Origin: Minisyncoccota bacterium
Lineage (GTDB): Bacteria > Patescibacteriota > Minisyncoccia > Minisyncoccales > CG1-02-41-26
Assembly: GCA_028718965.1 (NCBI GenBank)
Contig: JAQUKS010000005.1
Span: 1-42,519 of the forward strand
Length of the DNA stretch: 42,519 nucleotides
Reading direction: 5' to 3'
Every line of letters begins with the position of its first letter. Within the stretch, counting starts at the first letter, position 1. Shown here in pieces: positions 18,017 to 27,178 of this stretch. The position numbers were made by a program, and so were the translations under genes. The notes under the pieces are model-generated. The model did no database searches. It was not told the origin of the DNA and saw nothing but the letters and a program-made list of their open reading frames with translations.

Positions 18017-19403
18017 GCAAAACATAAAAATGAAAAATGAAAGCCCACAATTGAAAATTAAAAAAAACCTGAAAAATGAAAAAATATTGATTTTAGGGTT
18101 CGGCAAAGAGGGGACTGACAGCTATGCGGCTTTGCGGAAATTATTTCCAGACAAAGTTTTGGGAATCGCCGATAAAAAAGATTTGGACGATTTTGACGAA
18201 AGAACACGGGCAGTTTTGACAAAGGATAAAAATTTAAAAAAACATTTCGGCCGAAATTACTTGGCCCAAGCAGGGGAGTATGATTTGATTATCAAAACCC
18301 CCGGAATTTCTTCCGCGGAGCTCGGCAAGCTGAAAGCAAAAAGGGCTGGCGCTCCGCGCATAACTTCGCAAACCGAAATATTTTTTGATAATTTTCCGGG
18401 TTTGATTGTCGGGGTAACCGGCACCAAGGGCAAGGGCACTACCTCAAGCCTGGTTTACTCGATTTTAAAAAAAGCCGGATTAGAAGTTTATTTGGGAGGT
18501 AATATCGGCAGGCCGGTTTTTCAGTATCTTCTCAAAAGCAAACCAAGCCATATTTTCGTTTACGAACTCTCAGACCACCAGCTGCAAAATCTGAAAAAAT
18601 CACCGCAAATCGCCGTGTTTCTGAACATCTTTCTTGACCATCAGGATTATTACAGGAATTTTCAGGAATACCAGGCTGCCAAAGCCAATATAGCCCTCCA
18701 TCAGACGAAAAACGACATTTTGGTTTATAACTCCGACGATCCTTTGGTTAAAAAAATCGCTCAAACTGATAAAGCGCAAAAAATCGTTTTTTCTTTAGCG
18801 TCGCCCCTTTCTTGCTTTGAAAAAACTTTAAAAAAACATTATACGCTCAAAGGCGATTTCAATTTTCTTAATTTAAGAGCTGCTGTAAGGGTTGCCGAAC
18901 TGTTCGGTGTTTCTGAAAAAGCTATTACGGAAACGATCAAGGTCTTTAAAGGCTTGCCGCACCGCCTGGAGTTTGCCGGCAAATATAAGGGAATAGAATT
19001 TTACGATAATTCAATGGCGACGATTCCCGAAACGACGATTTTGGACATTAGAACATTCAACGGAAAACCAATTTCTCTTGTCGCAGGAGGATCGGAAAAG
19101 GGGAGTGAATACGCCAGCCTGGCCCGGGAAATTTCCAAATCATCGGTTTTGAATTTGATTGTTCTGGGGCAGGGGACCGGTCAAAAAATAGAAGCATCCC
19201 TGAAACCGCTAAGGAGTCCGCGAATATTTCAAACAAATTCGATGAAGGAGGCGGTTGAAATTTGCTATAAAAAAACGGCAAAAAACGGCGTATGTTTACT
19301 TTCGCCGGCTTCCGCCAGTTTCAATATGTTTAAGGATTACCAGGACAGGGGAGAACAGTTTAAAAAATGGATAAAATTTTATGCCCGCAAAAAAATACCT
19401 TAA
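18009..19403 (+). CDS. murD: UDP-N-acetylmuramoylalanine--D-glutamate ligase
   Basis: VGVTGTKGKGTTSSLVYSIL; ELSDHQLQN; NIFLDHQDYY; GLPHRLEFAGKYKGIEFYDNSMATIPE. Confidence 0.92.
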   Translation: MDKQNIKMKNESPQLKIKKNLKNEKILILGFGKEGTDSYAALRKLFPDKVLGIADKKDLDDFDERTRAVLTKDKNLKKHFGRNYLAQAGEYDLIIKTPGISSAELGKLKAKRAGAPRITSQTEIFFDNFPGLIVGVTGTKGKGTTSSLVYSILKKAGLEVYLGGNIGRPVFQYLLKSKPSHIFVYELSDHQLQNLKKSPQIAVFLNIFLDHQDYYRNFQEYQAAKANIALHQTKNDILVYNSDDPLVKKIAQTDKAQKIVFSLASPLSCFEKTLKKHYTLKGDFNFLNLRAAVRVAELFGVSEKAITETIKVFKGLPHRLEFAGKYKGIEFYDNSMATIPETTILDIRTFNGKPISLVAGGSEKGSEYASLAREISKSSVLNLIVLGQGTGQKIEASLKPLRSPRIFQTNSMKEAVEICYKKTAKNGVCLLSPASASFNMFKDYQDRGEQFKKWIKFYARKKIP

Positions 19404-20508
19404 AAAAAAGCTCCCGCCCGACTATTTCCTGTTGGCTATTATTGCCATTTTAACCCTTTGGGGGCTTTTCGCCATGGGTCTGATTTCCTTGCCGCTTTCC
19501 CAGCACAGATTCGGCGACCCCTGGCATTATTTGCAAAACCAGCTTATCAAGCTGGCCATAGGAATCGTTGCGGGCGTTATTTTGTACAAGCTGCCTGTAA
19601 AAATTTTCAAAAAAGCCGCTCCCTGGGTTTTTTTAGCTGTTCTGATTTTGACTCTGGCTGTTTTTGTGCCCGGACTGGGCTTGGAAATCGGCGGGGGCCG
19701 ACGCTGGATCTCTTTGGCCGGCTTTCTGATGCAGCCCTCGGAATTTTTAAAAATCGCTTTTATCGTTTATCTGGCGGCCTGGCTTGATAAAAGCAAGGGA
19801 ATCGCCGATAAGAAAAAATTCAAGGAGATATTTCTGCCGTTTCTGGCAGTGGCTTTGGTGATATTCGCTATTTTGGCGGTCCAGCCCGACTTGAGCACTT
19901 TATGCATTTTACTTGCAGTGTGTCTGGCAATGTATTTCGCGGCCTCAACGCCCCTGAAACACACTCTGGGCTTGATAGGGGCAGGCGTAACGGGCCTCAC
20001 CGCGGCTGCCTTGCTTAAGCCCCATGCCCTGGATCGCTGGCTGGTGTTCTTGAATCCCGAGGCGGACCCGCTGGGCAAGGGCTTCCAGCTACGCCAGTCG
20101 CTTTTATCAATCGGGTCGGGAAAATTTTTCGGAGTTAACGAAGGTTTCGGCTTTGGGTTGGGCGGCCCGCAAATAGAACTCTTACCCACTCCCATTACTG
20201 ACTCGATTTTTGCTATAATAGGCAAAGGCTGGGGCTTTGTCGGAACCGCGAGCGTGGTTATTTTGTTCGTGCTATTATTGTGGAGAATTTTAAACAAAGC
20301 TAAAATACAAGGCCATAACTTCGAAGGGCTCACCCTATTGGGCATCGGCGTTTGGATTGCTTTTCAAACGTTTTTCAACATCGCGGGCATGCTCGGGATG
20401 ATGCCTATGGGCGGGGTGCCGTTGCCTTTTTTCAGCTATGGGGGCTCGCACCTAATCGCCGAAATGATGGCCGCGGGCATTTTGCTTAATTTTTCCAAAA
20501 AAACATGA
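19381..20508 (+). CDS. ftsW: FtsW/RodA/SpoVE family lipid II polymerase
   Basis: GRRWISLAGFLMQPSEFLKIAFIVYLA; MGGVPLPFFSYGGSHLIAEMMAAGILLN. Confidence 0.9.
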   Translation: MPAKKYLKKKLPPDYFLLAIIAILTLWGLFAMGLISLPLSQHRFGDPWHYLQNQLIKLAIGIVAGVILYKLPVKIFKKAAPWVFLAVLILTLAVFVPGLGLEIGGGRRWISLAGFLMQPSEFLKIAFIVYLAAWLDKSKGIADKKKFKEIFLPFLAVALVIFAILAVQPDLSTLCILLAVCLAMYFAASTPLKHTLGLIGAGVTGLTAAALLKPHALDRWLVFLNPEADPLGKGFQLRQSLLSIGSGKFFGVNEGFGFGLGGPQIELLPTPITDSIFAIIGKGWGFVGTASVVILFVLLLWRILNKAKIQGHNFEGLTLLGIGVWIAFQTFFNIAGMLGMMPMGGVPLPFFSYGGSHLIAEMMAAGILLNFSKKT

Positions 20509-21641
20509 AAATCGTCTTTACGGGCGGAGGAACCGCCGGACATATATTCCCTATATTGGCCATTATCCGCGAACTGCGAAAAAATTATTCCGACCCTGAT
20601 TTGGATTTATATTACTTCGGGCCTAAAAGCGCTCAAAGCGACGTTTTGCTGTCAATTGAAAAAGTAAAAATAAAGACAATCCCCAGCGGAAAATTAAGGC
20701 GCTATTTTTCGCTACAAAACTTCGTTGATTCTTTTAAAATACCCTGCGGTATCATCAAAGCGGTTTTTCTGCTGTTTTTTTCCGCGCCCGACGTTGTTTT
20801 CAGCAAGGGCGGCTATGGTTCGTTCCCGACTGTTTTCGCGGCTCATCTTTTAAGGGTGCCGATTTTCGTGCACGAATCCGATGCCATAGCCGGGCTTTCG
20901 GTAAAAATGGAAAGCAAATGGGCCGTAGAAGTGTTTACGTCTTTTGAAAAAACAATCAACCTGGCTGTCAATAAAACGGTTTGTGTGGGCAATCCCATAA
21001 GAAGCGAGGTTGCGGGAGGAAGCAGAGAAGAGGCCCTGAAATTTTTCGAAATTCAGACCCAAAAACCCGTGCTTTTCGTTTTAGGGGGTTCACAAGGAGC
21101 TGCGAGCGTTAATAATCTTATTTTAGAAACATTCCCTGAAATCCTCAAGGAATTCGAAATCATCCATCAAACCGGCGAACTCAATTACCGGCAGAATACC
21201 AAGGAAGCGCATGTTTTGATAGCGGACGAACAGTTGAGGAAATCATACCATTCTTTCGGCTTTATGAACGAAACCCAGCTAAAAAACGCTTTCGCGGCCT
21301 CGTCCCTAGTAATTTCCCGGGCCGGAGCAGGGGCAATATTCGAGATCGCCGCCAACAAAAAGCCTGCTATCCTGATTCCCTTGCCCGGAGCGGCGCAGAA
21401 TCATCAGGCCCGCAACGCTTATGCTTTCGAACAATATGGTGCCGCGGAAATATTCGAAGAAGACAACCTGAAGCCGCATTTGTTCCTGGAAAAGCTGCAT
21501 TATCTTTTCGGTCATCCCAATATCCTGCAAGCCATGACCCAGGGTTCGGAAAATTTTTCCCGGCCCAGGGCCGGCCGTATGATTGCCAATTATTTATTGG
21601 AATATCTATACCGCAGCTTCGTGCCTATTGAGGGGCGATAA
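20505..21641 (+). CDS. murG: UDP-GlcNAc--MurNAc-(pentapeptide) pyrophosphoryl-undecaprenol GlcNAc transferase
   Basis: IVFTGGGTAGHIFPILAI; FSKGGYGSFPTVFAAHLLRVPIFVHESDAIAG; LGGSQGAASVN. Confidence 0.93.
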   Translation: MKIVFTGGGTAGHIFPILAIIRELRKNYSDPDLDLYYFGPKSAQSDVLLSIEKVKIKTIPSGKLRRYFSLQNFVDSFKIPCGIIKAVFLLFFSAPDVVFSKGGYGSFPTVFAAHLLRVPIFVHESDAIAGLSVKMESKWAVEVFTSFEKTINLAVNKTVCVGNPIRSEVAGGSREEALKFFEIQTQKPVLFVLGGSQGAASVNNLILETFPEILKEFEIIHQTGELNYRQNTKEAHVLIADEQLRKSYHSFGFMNETQLKNAFAASSLVISRAGAGAIFEIAANKKPAILIPLPGAAQNHQARNAYAFEQYGAAEIFEEDNLKPHLFLEKLHYLFGHPNILQAMTQGSENFSRPRAGRMIANYLLEYLYRSFVPIEGR

Positions 21642-21659
21642 TAAAAACATTAATAGTGT

Positions 21660-22025
21660 ATGAAAAAACCGTTTCTGATTGTTATTTTTATTGTTCTGCT
21701 TGCCGCGGGTTCGTTTTTTAATTCAGTCGCGGCCCAAACTTCCAGCGAAACCATCGAACCTTCATCAACATTGCAGATAAAGTCTGCCCATAGCATTTTT
21801 CAGAATATCGCAAGCGTCGTAAAAGAAAAGGCGCAAAAAATAACAGGTCTGGATGGGGGAGAGCTGCTTACCCAAATCAAGGCGTGGTTTTCACAGCGCA
21901 AAGAAGCGCTTAAAAACGGATGGCAGGAAGAGCGGGGGGAGTTCAAGGGCGGATTCGCGCGTATATTATCCGATGTCTGGGAAAAGATAAAAGAAACAAC
22001 AAAAAAAGTATTTCATCGCCAATAG
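21660..22025 (+). CDS. Hypothetical secreted protein
   Basis: Signal peptide MKKPFLIVIFIVLLAAGSFFNSVAAQT; Lys/Glu-rich helical remainder. Confidence 0.65.
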   Translation: MKKPFLIVIFIVLLAAGSFFNSVAAQTSSETIEPSSTLQIKSAHSIFQNIASVVKEKAQKITGLDGGELLTQIKAWFSQRKEALKNGWQEERGEFKGGFARILSDVWEKIKETTKKVFHRQ

Positions 22026-22034
22026 CAATCACCG

Positions 22035-22149
22035 GCAGGGGAGCATGATGGAAACGTTTTCTCCTCTTTATTCCAGTATCCACATACTTCGCAGAATACA
22101 AATTTACCGAAGTATACAAGACATCAAATAAGCCCGGTCGCTTCCCTGC
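22035..22149. ncRNA. Candidate structured RNA element, unknown class
   Basis: Closing arms GCAGGGGAGC / GCTTCCCTGC (10 bp with one G-U) enclosing ATACTTCG-N16-CGAAGTAT, in a non-coding gap. Confidence 0.35.
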
Positions 22150-22300
22150 TAAAAAATCAAAAAACAGGGGAATGGACTCTTATTTTGATAATTTGAATAA
22201 AAATTTTTGAGAAAAAAATAAATGAATAAGACGTAGCGTATATAAAGATTGAAAAAAAATTTTTGACGCTTCTCTTTTTTCTCTCCCCCGAACAAATTCC

Positions 22301-23257
22301 ATGGAAAAAAGCGAAAAACCTATCCCCCGCCATTTTAACGATTTTTTGGATTACCTTGACGTTGAAAAAGGCTTAAGCAGCACTTCCCAGGCCACTTACG
22401 GCAGGCTGCTCAAAAAATTTTTCGACTGGCTTGAGAAAAACAAACTTTCCGGAATAAAACCCGATGAGTTGAACGACCAGATCATCTGGCAATACAGGGT
22501 TTATCTCTCGCGCTCTTTGAGCCGCCAGGACAAACAGCTCAAAAAGAATACCCAAAACCACTATTTGATAGCTTTGAGGAATCTATTGGCTTTTTTCGCC
22601 AATCGGGACATTCTCTGCCTGCCTCCGGAAAAAATAAAGCTGGCCAAACACGCCAAAGAGATCTCGGTCAAATTCCTCACCCTGGATCAGGTGAGGTCGC
22701 TTCTCGCGGCGCCCAATGTCGAAACCATCACCGGATTGAGAGACAGGGCGATCTTGGAGACCTTTTTTTCCACCGGCATGCGGGTGGCTGAACTCACTGC
22801 TTTGAACAGGGATCAGATCAGACTGGGCTCTCCCCTGCTAAAAGACCTTGAAATAGGCATTGTCGGCAAGGGCAACCGTCCCCGCACCGTTTATTTCTCG
22901 CAAAGAGCCTTGGAATGGCTCAAAAAGTATCTGGACAAGCGTGAAGACAAAGAAAAAGCCCTTTTTATCAATTACAAAGGGCCAAAAGACGCGCCCAGGC
23001 GGCTCACTCCCCGCTCGATCGAAACCCTGGTCAAGAAGTATTCCAAACTGGCGGGCATTCCCCTCTCGACAGTTCCCCATACCCTGCGCCACAGCTTTGC
23101 CACTGATCTGCTGGCCAAAGGAGTGGATCTAAGGGCGGTGCAGGAGTTCCTCGGCCACCGCAACATTTCAACAACGCAGATATATACCCATGTTGTTTCA
23201 AAACAGCTTAGGGACATCCACCGCCGTTTCCATAGTGGCGAAGAACTCAAGGAATAA
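22301..23257 (+). CDS. Tyrosine recombinase XerC/XerD-like
   Basis: ETFFSTGMRVAELTALNRDQI; VPHTLRHSFATDLLAKGVDLRAVQEFLGHRNISTTQIYTHV. Confidence 0.93.
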   Translation: MEKSEKPIPRHFNDFLDYLDVEKGLSSTSQATYGRLLKKFFDWLEKNKLSGIKPDELNDQIIWQYRVYLSRSLSRQDKQLKKNTQNHYLIALRNLLAFFANRDILCLPPEKIKLAKHAKEISVKFLTLDQVRSLLAAPNVETITGLRDRAILETFFSTGMRVAELTALNRDQIRLGSPLLKDLEIGIVGKGNRPRTVYFSQRALEWLKKYLDKREDKEKALFINYKGPKDAPRRLTPRSIETLVKKYSKLAGIPLSTVPHTLRHSFATDLLAKGVDLRAVQEFLGHRNISTTQIYTHVVSKQLRDIHRRFHSGEELKE

Positions 23258-23282
23258 TTGTTTTTGCGTCAGATAGCCGAAT

Positions 23283-23333
23283 CAAAAAACAAGGCAATTC
23301 AACCGCTTTCAGGCGAGTTTTTTATTGCCTTGT
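23283..23333 (-). terminator. Putative terminator for the minus-strand membrane gene
   Basis: ACAAGGCAAT ... ATTGCCTTGT followed by TTTTTT on the minus strand. Confidence 0.6.
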
Positions 23334-23340
23334 CTAATCG

Positions 23341-23754
23341 TTACCACCAATCTTGTTTTAAACGTTTTTCTATTGCACTTACTCTGCTTAATAGCAGGAA
23401 AACTATGGCGCTAAAACAACATATGGCTATGAGGATACTAACCGATTGTATTAGTACCCTATTCATTAATATAAGGGATATTATCCCCGTAATTAATGGA
23501 ATGAAAATATCATAGCTATTGCCTTTTATTAAGGCAGCAAAGATAATTCCAAGTAGTGAAGCAAGGGAAATCGCGAGAAATACTTTGATCGCTTTGACCA
23601 CCGCTTTACCTGCCGAATCAAGTGCGTCTGCTACCGCTAACCCTGCTGGATCTATCACCTTTTTAAAAATTTCAGATGTACCTAGAATGGCGCACGCGAT
23701 TAGTGCATACATTAATATGCAACCAATTATGATTATCTTGAAAAGGTCTTTCAT
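23341..23754 (-). CDS. Small multi-TM membrane protein B, unknown function
   Basis: MKDLFKIIIIGCILMYALIACAILG...; strong SD ATAGGAGGATAAAA-ATG. Confidence 0.75.
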   Translation of the reverse strand: MKDLFKIIIIGCILMYALIACAILGTSEIFKKVIDPAGLAVADALDSAGKAVVKAIKVFLAISLASLLGIIFAALIKGNSYDIFIPLITGIISLILMNRVLIQSVSILIAICCFSAIVFLLLSRVSAIEKRLKQDWW

Positions 23755-23819
23755 TTTTATCCTCCTATGCAAGAAAAACAAAAATTGTTAAAAAACAATG
23801 AGTAATAAGAGTCATTTAG

Positions 23820-23848
23820 ATAATACATCATATCTGACATCTTATCAA
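23820..23848 (-). promoter_or_regulatory. Promoter/operator module of membrane gene B
   Basis: TTGATA-N17-TATTAT on the minus strand; shares TATTTGA-N5-TGTCA-N-ATATGATGTAT with the module at 24450-24478. Confidence 0.7.
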
Positions 23849-23900
23849 ATAGGACTTGCAAGGCTGTTGATTTGATAAATAAGTGCGACATAATATAAAT

Positions 23901-23933
23901 AAAAATAAGGCGTTTTGATCACCTTATTTTTTG
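23901..23933 (-). terminator. Terminator for membrane gene A
   Basis: AATAAGGTGATCAAAACGCCTTATT followed by TTTATTT on the minus strand. Confidence 0.75.
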
Positions 23934-23949
23934 TTTTTTTCAACACTTT

Positions 23950-23979
23950 TTTCACCATTTCCAATTTCACCATTTCCAA
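23950..23979. repeat. Perfect 2 x 15-bp tandem repeat
   Basis: TTTCACCATTTCCAA repeated twice without gap, at the 3' end of membrane gene A. Confidence 0.9.
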
Positions 23980-24392
23980 ACTAGTGAATGTGTTGAAATT
24001 GTGGTCGCGAAGCAGCATGTAGCTGCCAACCATCCGGTTTTCGTTAAAACAATGGCATCCACCAGTACCAAGAAGACTATTCCCACTACCAGTGGAATCG
24101 AAATCAATACGATCTTTGTCGGCTTTGACAGGCCATACCTGTCATCCATATATTGGACTATGGACTTGAGGATTCGGCCTATCATGGCTCCGGCCAGAAT
24201 AGCCAACAAGCCGAAAAAGGAATATTCTACTACCTTAGCTATTGCCAATAGCCAAGGTAGTAGAATCCCTATCAGCCATTTTGAAATGACTAATAGGATT
24301 CTTGCCAGGATATACCCGGCAACACCGGCTGCTACTACGCAGCCGACAACGATAATTATAATCCACCCAATTATTTTTAGAAAAGTATCCAC
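23967..24392 (-). CDS. Small multi-TM membrane protein A, unknown function (GTG start)
   Basis: (M)DTFLKIIGWIIIIVVGCVVAAGVAGYILARILL...; SD AAAAGGAGGTGAT upstream of the GTG. Confidence 0.72.
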   Translation of the reverse strand: MDTFLKIIGWIIIIVVGCVVAAGVAGYILARILLVISKWLIGILLPWLLAIAKVVEYSFFGLLAILAGAMIGRILKSIVQYMDDRYGLSKPTKIVLISIPLVVGIVFLVLVDAIVLTKTGWLAATCCFATTISTHSLVWKW

Positions 24393-24449
24393 TGTTATCA
24401 CCTCCTTTTGGATCACTTTTTTAACAATTGTTAAAAAACCAATACGTTA

Positions 24450-24478
24450 AGTATACATCATATTTGACAACCGGTCAA
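24450..24478 (-). promoter_or_regulatory. Promoter/operator module of membrane gene A
   Basis: TTGACC-N17-TATACT on the minus strand; spacer contains palindromic TTTGACCGGTTGTCAAA. Confidence 0.75.
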
Positions 24479-24488
24479 ATATGGTTTG

Positions 24489-24665
24489 TTATATTTGAGA
24501 AAAGCTCTGCTGGCCGCTCTCGATTATTTCCAAGGGCCTTTTTTGAGAGTTTGCCTGAAAAATAACTCCCAGACCGAAAGAGAGGAGGCAAAGTAAAAAA
24601 ATAAAAAGCGCCAGGATAAGGCTGTCCTTGCGACGCTTGAAAAATTTGACAATATCTGATAACAT
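24489..24665 (-). CDS. Small single-TM protein (58 aa), not in the ORF list
   Basis: MLSDIVKFFKRRKDSLILALFIFLLCLLSFGLGVIFQANSQKRPLEIIESGQQSFSQI; divergent from rpmA with a 29-bp gap. Confidence 0.65.
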   Translation of the reverse strand: MLSDIVKFFKRRKDSLILALFIFLLCLLSFGLGVIFQANSQKRPLEIIESGQQSFSQI

Positions 24666-24694
24666 AAGCCTATCTTCTGATTATAAACAATTAT

Positions 24695-24967
24695 ATGGCA
24701 CAAACAAAATCAAAAAGCGCTTCAGGTTTGGGCCGCGACTCGCAACCCAAATATTTGGGGCTAAAGCTGGCCGACGGCCAGAAAGCCAAAACCGGCATGG
24801 TAATCATCAGGCAGCGGGGCAGCAAATATCTTCCGGGCAAGAACGTCGGCTGCGGGAGCGACTATACCCTTTACGCCTTGAAAGACGGCGTAGTCAAATT
24901 TCAGACAAAAAACAAAACTACTTTCACGGGTAAAAAAAGAACAGCCAAAGTGGTTCACGTGATATAG
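24695..24967 (+). CDS. rpmA: Ribosomal protein bL27
   Basis: GLGRDSQPKYLGLKLADGQKAKTGMVIIRQRGSKYLPGKNVGCGSDYTLYALKDGVVKF. Confidence 0.95.
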   Translation: MAQTKSKSASGLGRDSQPKYLGLKLADGQKAKTGMVIIRQRGSKYLPGKNVGCGSDYTLYALKDGVVKFQTKNKTTFTGKKRTAKVVHVI

Positions 24968-24987
24968 AAGAAATCTCGTCTGATAAA

Positions 24988-25018
24988 AAACGATCCCTTT
25001 AAAGGGATCGTTTTTTAT
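24988..25018. terminator. Bidirectional terminator between rpmA and pyrG
   Basis: AACGATCCCTTTAAAGGGATCGTT flanked by A and T tracts; the pyrG stop codon lies in the loop. Confidence 0.88.
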
Positions 25019-26663
25019 TGCTCGCCGATACTCTGACGAATTCTTTGAACAAAGGATGAGGGTTTAGCGGCCGTGATTTGAACTCGGGATGAAACTGCGT
25101 GCCCAAAAAGAACGGATGGCCCTGGCTTGACCCGGCCCCAGGTGCGGCCAGCTCAATGATTTCCACTAAATTTCTTTCCGGATTTATGCCGCTGATTATC
25201 AGGCCCTTTTTCTCCAAAACATCGCGAAACGCGTTGTTGAATTCATAGCGATGGCGGTGGCGCTCCATAACCTGGGTGGTTTTTCCATAGGCGCGCCCGG
25301 CCAGTGTTCGGGGCAATATTTTGCAGGGATGATTACCTAAGCGCTGCGTATCGCCGTAGTTTTTATTCTTCAGAAATTCCTCCTGCTCGCTCATCAGGCT
25401 GATGACCGGATGGGCTGTCTTGGGGTTTACTTCGGTGGTATTGGCGTCTTTTAAGCCAGCGACATTGCGGGCGAACTCGATGGTGGCCAGCTGCATGCCG
25501 TAGCATAGCCCTAAAAAAGGAATTCTGTTTTTACGCAGGTATTCAATGGCCAGTATCTTTCCCGGCACTCCCCTGCTGCCGTATCCTCCGGGCACGATGA
25601 CGCCGTCGTAATTTTTCAGTTCGCTCAAATCCTTGGGGTCTTTTTCGTATTTTTCGCTGGCCAACCACTGGATGACCGGCTTAAGATTATTCGCCCAGGC
25701 CGCGTGCTTTACCGCCTCGATAATGGAAATATAGGAATCCTCCAGGGTAAAATCGCCTGTCTGGAAATACTTGCCCACAATGCCTATTTTTACTTCTTCT
25801 TTAACGGTTTTGATGGTATTGACCAGCTTTTTCCATTCCCGCAAATCCTGGGTTCTCGGTTTCAGGTTAAAATGCTTGAGTATCTTTTCGGCGAATTCTT
25901 GTTCGTCGAAAATAAGCGGCACCCCGTAAATGGATGAAATATCCGGATTGGAAATGACATTGTCTTTGGGCACGCTGCAAAAAAGGGAAATTTTTTCTTT
26001 TCTTTTTTCGTCCAGAGGAAGCGCCGCTCTCCCCACCACGAAGTCGGGCTGGATGCCTGCCGCGTTGAGCGTTCTTACCGAGTATTGCACCGGTTTGGTT
26101 TTCATTTCTCCCACTGTCGAAGGGATCGGCAGATAGGAAACGTGGATGTGACAGATGTTCTTGGGGTCTTTCAGCTTCATCATCCGGTTGGCCTCCAGAA
26201 AAAGTACGCCCTGGTATTCCCCCACCGTGCCCCCTAACTCGACGATGACAAATTCCGCTTTTGTTTTTTCGCCCGCCTCTTTTACGCGCCTGATGATTTC
26301 TTCGGGTACGTGGGGCACCACCTCCACATCCTCGCCGTCGTATTCCAGATTTCTTTCACGCGAGATTACCGCCTGATAAATCTGCCCGGTGGTAAGAAAG
26401 TTGGACGAATTCAGGTCTTTGCCCAGGAAACGTTCATAAGAGCCGATGTCCTGGTCGGTTTCAATGCCATCGGCTGTCACAAAAACCTCGCCGTGCTCGG
26501 TGGGCCTGATGGTGCCAGCGTCAATGTTCACGTACATCTCGCATTTGACATTGGTCACTTCGTAACCCTTGGACTGCAAAAGCTTGGCAATCGAGGCCGC
26601 GGTGATTCCCTTGCCTAAGCTGGAAATCACGCCTCCGGAAATAAAAATATATTTGGCGGTCAT
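24999..26663 (-). CDS. pyrG: CTP synthase
   Basis: KYIFISGGVISSLGKGITAASIAKLLQSKGYEVTNVKCEMYVNIDAGTIRPTEHGEVFVT; GLCYGMQLATIEFARNVAG; TQFHPEFKSRPLNPHPLF. Confidence 0.96.
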   Translation of the reverse strand: MTAKYIFISGGVISSLGKGITAASIAKLLQSKGYEVTNVKCEMYVNIDAGTIRPTEHGEVFVTADGIETDQDIGSYERFLGKDLNSSNFLTTGQIYQAVISRERNLEYDGEDVEVVPHVPEEIIRRVKEAGEKTKAEFVIVELGGTVGEYQGVLFLEANRMMKLKDPKNICHIHVSYLPIPSTVGEMKTKPVQYSVRTLNAAGIQPDFVVGRAALPLDEKRKEKISLFCSVPKDNVISNPDISSIYGVPLIFDEQEFAEKILKHFNLKPRTQDLREWKKLVNTIKTVKEEVKIGIVGKYFQTGDFTLEDSYISIIEAVKHAAWANNLKPVIQWLASEKYEKDPKDLSELKNYDGVIVPGGYGSRGVPGKILAIEYLRKNRIPFLGLCYGMQLATIEFARNVAGLKDANTTEVNPKTAHPVISLMSEQEEFLKNKNYGDTQRLGNHPCKILPRTLAGRAYGKTTQVMERHRHRYEFNNAFRDVLEKKGLIISGINPERNLVEIIELAAPGAGSSQGHPFFLGTQFHPEFKSRPLNPHPLFKEFVRVSASNKKRSL

Positions 26664-26679
26664 AGAGTATTAAATTAAC

Positions 26680-26710
26680 AAAATACAGCCTTTTTTACGG
26701 CTGTATTTTG
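26680..26710 (-). terminator. Terminator after rplI
   Basis: AAAATACAGCC-gtaaaaaa-GGCTGTATTTT on the minus strand. Confidence 0.75.
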
Positions 26711-26720
26711 GGATTAAAAA

Positions 26721-27167
26721 TTATTGAGCCGGAGCGACTATTATTTTGATTGGCGCTTCCAAATTATGCTCAAATACTATTTTCGCGTCAAACTCGCCTG
26801 CTTCTTCTATCTTCCGGGAAAGCTCCACCTGCTCCTTGGCGACCTCATAGCCCATTTCCTTCAGGCGAGAAACGATTTTTTGAGGGTTTACTTTTTCGAA
26901 AAGCTGGCCTTTATCCCCTACTTTCACCGTTACTTCGACTTCCAAACCCTCCATTTTTCGCGCCATCTGGCCGATTTTTTCCAGTTCTTGAGCGCTTTCA
27001 GCCGCGACGGTTTCCCTTTGCTTTTTGGCCCATTCCAGGATTTTCCTGTCCGCGATCTTTACCAGGCCGTTGGGAATAAGGTAATTGGCCGCGTAGCCGT
27101 CAGCCACCTCTTTATTGTCATATTTTTTACCCAGGCCCCGTATGTTTTGTAATAAAATAACTTTCAT
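26721..27167 (-). CDS. rplI: Ribosomal protein bL9
   Basis: MKVILLQNIRGLGKKYDNKEVADGYAANYLIPNGLVKIA. Confidence 0.94.
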   Translation of the reverse strand: MKVILLQNIRGLGKKYDNKEVADGYAANYLIPNGLVKIADRKILEWAKKQRETVAAESAQELEKIGQMARKMEGLEVEVTVKVGDKGQLFEKVNPQKIVSRLKEMGYEVAKEQVELSRKIEEAGEFDAKIVFEHNLEAPIKIIVAPAQ

Positions 27168-27178
27168 AATATTGTATT

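Noticed and set aside
22200-22290. Possible dif/att site in the AT-rich stretch before xer
   Set aside because: No convincing match to a dif-like inverted repeat with a 6-bp centre by eye.
23950-23979. 2 x 15-bp tandem repeat as a CRISPR or phase-variation tract
   Set aside because: Only two units at the very 3' end of a gene; kept as a simple repeat.
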